From SZUA-545 sp050297855 (GTDB lineage: Bacteria > Campylobacterota > Campylobacteria > Campylobacterales > SZUA-545), in assembly GCA_050297855.1 (NCBI GenBank), contig JBNKTC010000020.1, positions 343,423 to 407,422 on the forward strand: DNA of 64,000 nucleotides, given 5' to 3'. Under the pieces are notes generated by a model, which saw nothing but the letters and a program-made list of their open reading frames with translations, was not told where the DNA came from and did not search any database. The translations under genes and the position numbers were made by a program. Position 1 is the stretch's first letter; every line of letters starts with the position of its first letter. Positions 59,194 to 64,000 of this stretch are shown one piece after another.

Positions 59194-61176
59194 TTAAAAG
59201 AGAATCGTTGCTTTCAGCCCAACTGTCCGGGGTGCCCCGAAGTGGTAATAGTTGTTGCTGGGCGTGGCAATCATAAAATCGACGTAACGGGTATCAGTGA
59301 GGTTGGCGGCGTACAGCTCCGCATCCCAGCCGCGGGACTGGTATCCCATCGCCATATTGACGACCGTATACCCCTTTTCGCTCACGCTGTTGGCACTGTC
59401 GTAATAGCGCATTCCCACGTAACGGACGGATGATTTAATACGATATGCCTCACTCAGCGCATATCCCAAACCTGCCGATGCGGTAAAGTCTGGAGTATCG
59501 ATGATCCTGTTACCCGAATGATCCATCCCGTTATTCGTCAGCTTGTCGTAGGTCCCGCTGGTCGCTCCCGCGTTAGCGAAAAGATAGAGATCATCCCCCC
59601 GGTAGGTGCAGTCAAATTCCGCCCCGTAGGCATGCGCCTTGTCGGCATTGGCGACGGTGCTGCTGAGATCATCGGCAAAGGTAACGACACGCAGATCGTC
59701 GATCCGGTTGTAAAAAAGGCTGCCGGTCAGTGTGAGTTGTTTGCTTACCCGGTTTTTATGACCCAGTTCAAAGCTGTCGGTGATTTGCGGCTTGTAGGGT
59801 TCGGGGTTGCTTCCCAGGGTGCGGTATCCGTACCCTCCGGGGCGGTACCCCTTGGAATAGGTCAGGTAGGTGTGGGCATTATCGGCTCCGTAATACGAGA
59901 AAGAGAGCATGGGGAGCGTATGGCTCCAGGTCGTATCGACATCCGCATGGCTGGTCGATCCGTCAAAATCGGAAAAATCCCGTACAAAAGCCCGTTCAGT
60001 TGTCTGGTAACGCACCCCCGCCGTCACGGCATAAGCGTCGTTCAGCCAGTAGTTCATCTGGCCGAAAAGCGCCTTGTTGACATCGGGGAGTTCGATGCTC
60101 CAGTTGCGCTTCAGCGGGAGGGCCTGGAGTGTGTTGGTATCGTCGTAGTGAAACCGGAACCGGTCGCTGTAAAATCCCCCTATGACCCATTCGCTCGTCT
60201 CGCCCACGTGGTTCAGCCGCATCTCCTGCGTCATCTCCTCGATCCGGATGTCATAGTCCAGCACCACCCCGCCGCTGAGGGCGACATAGTCGCTTTTTTG
60301 TATATCCTCTTTGGCATAGGTAGCGGTGTAGGTGAGCGTGTCGTTTTCCGTTTCATACCGGGCTACCGCCGAGAGCAGGTCGTTTTGCATCCGCATATAG
60401 TCTCTATACGGTTCGGAAGTCTTAAAGGGGTCTTTCTTGGTGTTGATCTTAAAGGGGCTGCCCCCGTCGTCCAGCGTCGTACCGGAGTAGTTGAGCGCCA
60501 GATGCAGCGGCCCCTTGGGATCGTAGTGCAGCTTGGCATGGATACCCAGCATATCCCGCGAATCCATGTCGTCATGGTAGTAGGTATTGGTCGTAAAGCC
60601 GTCGCGGGAACTTTTGGTAACGGCAAGGGCATAGGAGAGATCACCCGCTGCAGGCCCGCTGCCGGAGGCATAAAGGCTTTTTTGGTTGTAGCTGCCGGCT
60701 TCGAGGCGGAGTTTTTGGATCGGTGCAGTTGTCGGGCTTGGGGTGTAGATGTTGATCACCCCCGATTCGGCTCCCTTGCCGAACTGGGTCCCCTGCGGCC
60801 CCTTGAGCACCTCGATGCGCTCGGCATCCGCCAGGTCCACCGCCCCGTACCCGTAGCTAAAGGGAACCGGCGCCCCGTCGACATAAAGCCCGACACTCGA
60901 CTCCAGGGTAACGTAATTGCTCACGCCCCGCATGCTGATCGTGGCATCGCTGCGCCCCCCGATACCGGAGACATGCGTATTCGGGACCAGAGAGGATAAA
61001 CCATTGAGACCGACAGAGGGGGAGACATCACGCTTTTGCTCATCGATCACATCGACAGCAATGCCTTCATCATACCGGGGCGATTCGAGTTTGGAGGATA
61101 GGACGACCATCGGTTCGAATTCCTGGGCACCAAGGGCCGAAATCAAAGTGATCATCACGCTACATTTTTTCTTCAT
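59194..61176 (-). CDS. TonB-dependent outer-membrane receptor
   Basis: 660 residues. Signal peptide, a TonB-box-like segment (FEPMVVLSSK), plug domain about 40-155 (VDVIDEQ, ATISMRGVSNYVTLESSVGL, ERIEVLKGPQGTQFGKGAES) and a barrel ending RTVGLKATILF. It imports a ligand such as a siderophore, cobalamin or other chelate using TonB energy; the substrate cannot be told. Composition matches the core, not the island. First gene right of the island. Confidence 0.92.
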   Translation of the reverse strand: MKKKCSVMITLISALGAQEFEPMVVLSSKLESPRYDEGIAVDVIDEQKRDVSPSVGLNGLSSLVPNTHVSGIGGRSDATISMRGVSNYVTLESSVGLYVDGAPVPFSYGYGAVDLADAERIEVLKGPQGTQFGKGAESGVINIYTPSPTTAPIQKLRLEAGSYNQKSLYASGSGPAAGDLSYALAVTKSSRDGFTTNTYYHDDMDSRDMLGIHAKLHYDPKGPLHLALNYSGTTLDDGGSPFKINTKKDPFKTSEPYRDYMRMQNDLLSAVARYETENDTLTYTATYAKEDIQKSDYVALSGGVVLDYDIRIEEMTQEMRLNHVGETSEWVIGGFYSDRFRFHYDDTNTLQALPLKRNWSIELPDVNKALFGQMNYWLNDAYAVTAGVRYQTTERAFVRDFSDFDGSTSHADVDTTWSHTLPMLSFSYYGADNAHTYLTYSKGYRPGGYGYRTLGSNPEPYKPQITDSFELGHKNRVSKQLTLTGSLFYNRIDDLRVVTFADDLSSTVANADKAHAYGAEFDCTYRGDDLYLFANAGATSGTYDKLTNNGMDHSGNRIIDTPDFTASAGLGYALSEAYRIKSSVRYVGMRYYDSANSVSEKGYTVVNMAMGYQSRGWDAELYAANLTDTRYVDFMIATPSNNYYHFGAPRTVGLKATILF

Positions 61177-61257
61177 AAAAGACTTTCCTAGTATAACTGG
61201 AATAATACAAAGAAAACAGTCTCGTATCGGTCACGAATAAGTTTTATTTTGGAATCG

Positions 61258-61279
61258 ACCGGGAGGGCACTCTCCCGGT
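61258..61279 (-). terminator. Hairpin after the surface-protein gene
   Basis: Perfect 8-bp GC-rich stem (ACCGGGAG with CTCCCGGT, six-base loop) some 20 bases after the stop at 61299. The following minus-strand T-tract is weak. Confidence 0.5.
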
Positions 61280-61298
61280 GAAAAGCTTTAAAGAGGGT

Positions 61299-63308
61299 TT
61301 AGAACTTCCAGTTAACCCCGAAGGAGAGGAGCTGCATATCCTTGACGGTCACCGTGTGGGTGCTGCCGGCAAGGTTCTCCTTGTTTTCGGCATTGAGGAG
61401 CTTGTAGCGGTATCCCGCTTCCAGTTCCAGGTTTTCCGGGAGTTTAAGCCCAGTCAGTGAGGCCGGGGCCAGGAGTCCAATGCGAAGTTCCGTATCCAGG
61501 TGGGTTCCGGAGTCCTGGGTATTCCCCTCTTCCATCTGCATCATCCCAAGGCCAAGGCCGCCGAAGAGTGTCAGCTCTTTGGGCAGGTCATATAGATAGT
61601 CGGCAAAGAGTTTAAGTTCGGTGCTCTTGAGGTTGCTCCAGTCCGCTTTTTCCAGTTCCGCACCGACGCGGCAGTGTTCACGCTCGTAGATGCCGCGGAT
61701 ACTGATACCCGTCGTGGCGGAGGTTGTCACCCCTTCGCTGCGGATCGCGCCGTTCCATTTCGTATCGGCGGAGACGCTGACCGTGTTCAGCGACGCCCCC
61801 ATCTTCCATGTTCCCGGTTTTGCGGGTTTTACCGGTTCGGGCTTGGGCTCCGGTTTAGGTTCCGGTTTTGCCGCCGGTACGGGGTCCGGTTTGGGTTCGG
61901 GCACTACGGCCAGGCGCACGGGCTGGACCCCCTCTTGTACCAGGTCGCTGTCGCCCACGACGCTCCCTTCGATCTGTGTCCCGGCTACACGGTAGTTAAG
62001 CCTCCCGTCCATGCGCAGGGTCTTGCCGTAAGGGGGTGTGGTGCCGTCGACTTGCAGGCGGTAGGCGATGGTCGCTGTTTCCGTGCGCTTGAGGCTCTCG
62101 GCGACATTCAGCTGCACCCTGCCCTCTTTGAGTTCATACGGCACGGGGGTGCCGTTCAGGGTGACGCTCTTGTCGGTCAGGGTCGTGCCTTCGGGGATGA
62201 TGCCGCTGAAGCGCAGCCCCGCGGCCGGGGTCTCCCCGTCGTTGGAGACGGTGGTGCTCAAGGAGAGCTCCTGTCCCGGTTTCAGCAGCCCTTTGGAGTC
62301 CGTTTCCTGGGTGGCGGAGAGCTTGATGTTGTAGTCGTTGGCGAAGGTGAGCACGATGGGCTGGTACCACTCTCTTGTGGTGCCGAAGGCAAAGGTGGCG
62401 CTGGTGTCACCGTTTTTGATCTTTCCGCTGATGTCGAGCATCTTGATATCGAAGCCCAGGGTGTTGGTGTAGGCCGGGCTGCGCTCCTGCACGATCTTGC
62501 CGTAGGTGCTGATGCGGGAGTTGAAGAAGTTATCTTCGGGGCTCTGCGCATCGCTCAGGCTTGTGCCGTTTTGTACAAGGTAGTCCCCTTTGCTTCCCGC
62601 GTCCCCTTCGAAGGCGATGACGCCGAGGTAGGAGTTAAACGCGCCGTCTGTGGGGGACTCGAACCCCTCGACGGTGATCTCGACGCTTTCGGGGATCTTG
62701 GCATACCCGTCGAAGACCGAAAGGGAGCGCAGCGGCTGCAGGTCGTCGGCGTAGGCGACGACAAGGCTCCACCCGGCGAAGGTGTCTTTGCCCGTATCGG
62801 CCAGGATGTCCGCCGCTTTGTAGTTTCCGTTCCCGGCTGTTTTGACAAGCTCCGTCACATCCGCCGTGGCGGTGTAGTAGGTGTCGTTTTCGACGGCGCT
62901 GACGCGGTCGGCGGTGACGGTCGTGTAGCCGTCGCTGCCGGAGAGTTTGATGCTGCCGCGCCTGGTTTCGTCTTTGTCGCTGCTTCTGGCCCCCCAGTAG
63001 AGCCTGGCAAAGAGCACCCGGGCGTTATCCGGGAGGTTCAGAAGCGCCGCGCTGGAGCTTTGTGTCGCGGGGTCGTTGTCGATGTCGATGAAGTGCATCG
63101 CGACCTTGTCGTTGCTGAGATTCAGCATCGGCTGGCCTGCGGCGAAGCTTTTCTCGGGTGCGGTCATCAGGGTGTTGCCCACGATGGCGACGTTGCCGTT
63201 GGCGATGGTGTTGAACCGGGAGCTGAAGGGTTCGATCACTTCGGCCGAAAGAGTGCTGTAGGCGGCCATGGCCGCCAGGAGTGCTGTGGAGAATCGTTGT
63301 TTCATCAT
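61299..63308 (-). CDS. Large surface protein with Pro-Glu-Pro-Lys linker and C-terminal barrel-like domain
   Basis: 669 residues. Signal peptide to about residue 22. Residues about 30-310 are beta-rich with ARVLFARLYWGARSS and YTATADVTELVKT, the type seen in surface proteins with DUF3344/isopeptide-like domains. Residues about 330-455 resemble a DUF11-type repeat (LKPGQELSLSTTVSNDGETP). A linker of PEPKPDP-like repeats spans about 475-505. The last ~160 residues are strands with a terminal Phe (LLSFGVNWKF), like an outer-membrane barrel. It precedes the small lipoprotein gene on the same strand order. Function unknown; likely anchored by the C-terminal domain. Confidence 0.65.
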   Translation of the reverse strand: MMKQRFSTALLAAMAAYSTLSAEVIEPFSSRFNTIANGNVAIVGNTLMTAPEKSFAAGQPMLNLSNDKVAMHFIDIDNDPATQSSSAALLNLPDNARVLFARLYWGARSSDKDETRRGSIKLSGSDGYTTVTADRVSAVENDTYYTATADVTELVKTAGNGNYKAADILADTGKDTFAGWSLVVAYADDLQPLRSLSVFDGYAKIPESVEITVEGFESPTDGAFNSYLGVIAFEGDAGSKGDYLVQNGTSLSDAQSPEDNFFNSRISTYGKIVQERSPAYTNTLGFDIKMLDISGKIKNGDTSATFAFGTTREWYQPIVLTFANDYNIKLSATQETDSKGLLKPGQELSLSTTVSNDGETPAAGLRFSGIIPEGTTLTDKSVTLNGTPVPYELKEGRVQLNVAESLKRTETATIAYRLQVDGTTPPYGKTLRMDGRLNYRVAGTQIEGSVVGDSDLVQEGVQPVRLAVVPEPKPDPVPAAKPEPKPEPKPEPVKPAKPGTWKMGASLNTVSVSADTKWNGAIRSEGVTTSATTGISIRGIYEREHCRVGAELEKADWSNLKSTELKLFADYLYDLPKELTLFGGLGLGMMQMEEGNTQDSGTHLDTELRIGLLAPASLTGLKLPENLELEAGYRYKLLNAENKENLAGSTHTVTVKDMQLLSFGVNWKF

Positions 63309-63314
63309 TATCCC

Positions 63315-63590
63315 TTACCGGCTCAGCGTGTAGTCGCCGCGAAGCAGCGTGGCGCTGCCGCTGACGAGGGTGACGATCTTGACGTCGTTGCTGAGCGTGT
63401 GGACGACGTTGATCTGAGCCGTTCCCGAAGGGACGACGCTGTCGCTGGCGAAGACCTCGTAGGCGGTCCCCGGGACCATGGACTGCGAGGCGGACTTTTC
63501 TTTAAACTCTCCCTGGCAGCCCGCGAGGAGCGCCAGGGCGGAGGCGGCGAGGGCCGCCCGTCTGATCTGGGTGAATAGTGTCTGTTTCAT
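63315..63590 (-). CDS. Small lipoprotein
   Basis: 91 residues, signal with lipobox LLAGCQGEF. The mature part is a short beta-rich domain ending LLRGDYTLSR. It lies 6 bases upstream of the surface-protein gene and 10 bases after the partial gene, so the three form an operon. Confidence 0.6.
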   Translation of the reverse strand: MKQTLFTQIRRAALAASALALLAGCQGEFKEKSASQSMVPGTAYEVFASDSVVPSGTAQINVVHTLSNDVKIVTLVSGSATLLRGDYTLSR

Positions 63591-63600
63591 CGGTTATCCT

Positions 63601-64000
63601 TTAAAACTGGAGTGTATTTGTGACGGACGCGTTGACCTCGATGGTCATCTCGCTTTCGTCAGGTGATTTTGTGACGGTGACGCTGTTGCCCGGTTCGAAC
63701 GGTGTGGCGGTGCTGACGGTCGGCAGGATCGTCTTCCATGCCTGCGTTGCGCTGTCCCATCGCTCGTAGCGGGTGTGGCTGTTTCCTTTGTTGTCGGTCT
63801 TGACCACGGCCCGGACTTGATTGCCCGCTACCGTCGTGTCGATGCTCGTCGTGACGTTGCCGTCTTCGGCGATGAGCGTTTCGGCTCCCGGAAGGGTTAC
63901 CGTCGCGGTGGTGGTCGCCGTACCGTAGGCGACACGGTGTTCGGCGTGGCCGTTTGTATCGGCGGAGACGGTCACGGTCGTCTCGCTGCCGTCCGTATGC
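63601..64000 (-). CDS. Surface/secreted protein, partial (5' end outside window)
   Basis: The frame is open from the window edge to a stop at 63601, so only the last ~133 residues are seen. It is Thr-rich and beta-rich: TTVTVSADTNGHAEHRV, ATVTLPGAETLIAEDG, AVVKTDNKGNSHTRYERWD. Probably a repeat-containing surface protein in the same operon as the small lipoprotein and the barrel protein. Family unknown. Confidence 0.55.
   Translation of the reverse strand, partial: HTDGSETTVTVSADTNGHAEHRVAYGTATTTATVTLPGAETLIAEDGNVTTSIDTTVAGNQVRAVVKTDNKGNSHTRYERWDSATQAWKTILPTVSTATPFEPGNSVTVTKSPDESEMTIEVNASVTNTLQF

Noticed and set aside
1..64000. CRISPR array
   Set aside because: No series of equal short repeats with regular spacers is visible; the only tandem repeats are the 11-mers at the attachment sites.

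Overview
The window looks like a chromosome segment from a Campylobacterota (epsilonproteobacterial) relative of Sulfurimonas, Sulfuricurvum or Sulfurovum. The evidence is the order fliK-flgD-flgE2 followed by a long Helicobacter/Campylobacter-type FlgE, a sigma-54 promoter in front of flgE, a DUF115 motility accessory factor, and an epsilon-style CinA C-terminal protein. The core flanks are moderately G+C-rich, and a block from about 28.4 to 59.1 kb is visibly A+T-rich. The genus assignment is inference.

Left flank (1-10.8 kb): almost entirely minus-strand genes for exported proteins. They are a Kelch-type lipoprotein cut by the window edge, a small outer-membrane barrel, two small secreted proteins, a 1265-residue exported protein of unknown function and two lipoproteins, one with Big_2-like domains. 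Flagellar block (10.9-21.8 kb, plus): fliK, flgD, flgE2, flgE and a Maf flagellin-modification protein, with two sigma-54-like promoters. Housekeeping block (21.8-28.4 kb): ileS with an odd duplicated 3' tail and two tiny coupled ORFs, an NAD-binding epimerase-like protein, PPK2, a CinA-like amidase and a Lys-Glu-Val-Asp tRNA operon with a near-consensus promoter.

Island (28.4-59.1 kb): it begins at the 3' end of tRNA-Asp with a tyrosine integrase. Two degenerate copies of the tRNA-Asp 3' end plus downstream sequence lie at about 52.9-53.0 and 59.0-59.1 kb with conserved internal spacing, so the block reads as two tandem elements. The first carries an integrase and small DNA-binding protein, an Mrr-like nuclease, a Fic protein, an array of tiny membrane proteins around a shared operator, a nucleotide-metabolism cassette (dGTPase, 110-aa protein, PfkB/deoxyribosyltransferase fusion, QueC-like protein), a DUF2779 nuclease-like protein, a Gabija-like pair (UvrD helicase and OLD nuclease), SbcC-SbcD and a lipoprotein. 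The second carries an eight-gene lipoprotein operon with four paralogues and one broken member, and no integrase.

Right flank (59.2-64 kb): core-like composition returns with a TonB-dependent receptor, a large surface protein with a Pro-Glu-Pro-Lys linker and apparent barrel, a small lipoprotein and a partial surface protein.

The first element reads as a defence island. The dGTPase/PfkB-NDT/QueC cassette is the best candidate for a little-described system; its function here is inferred from domains and context only.
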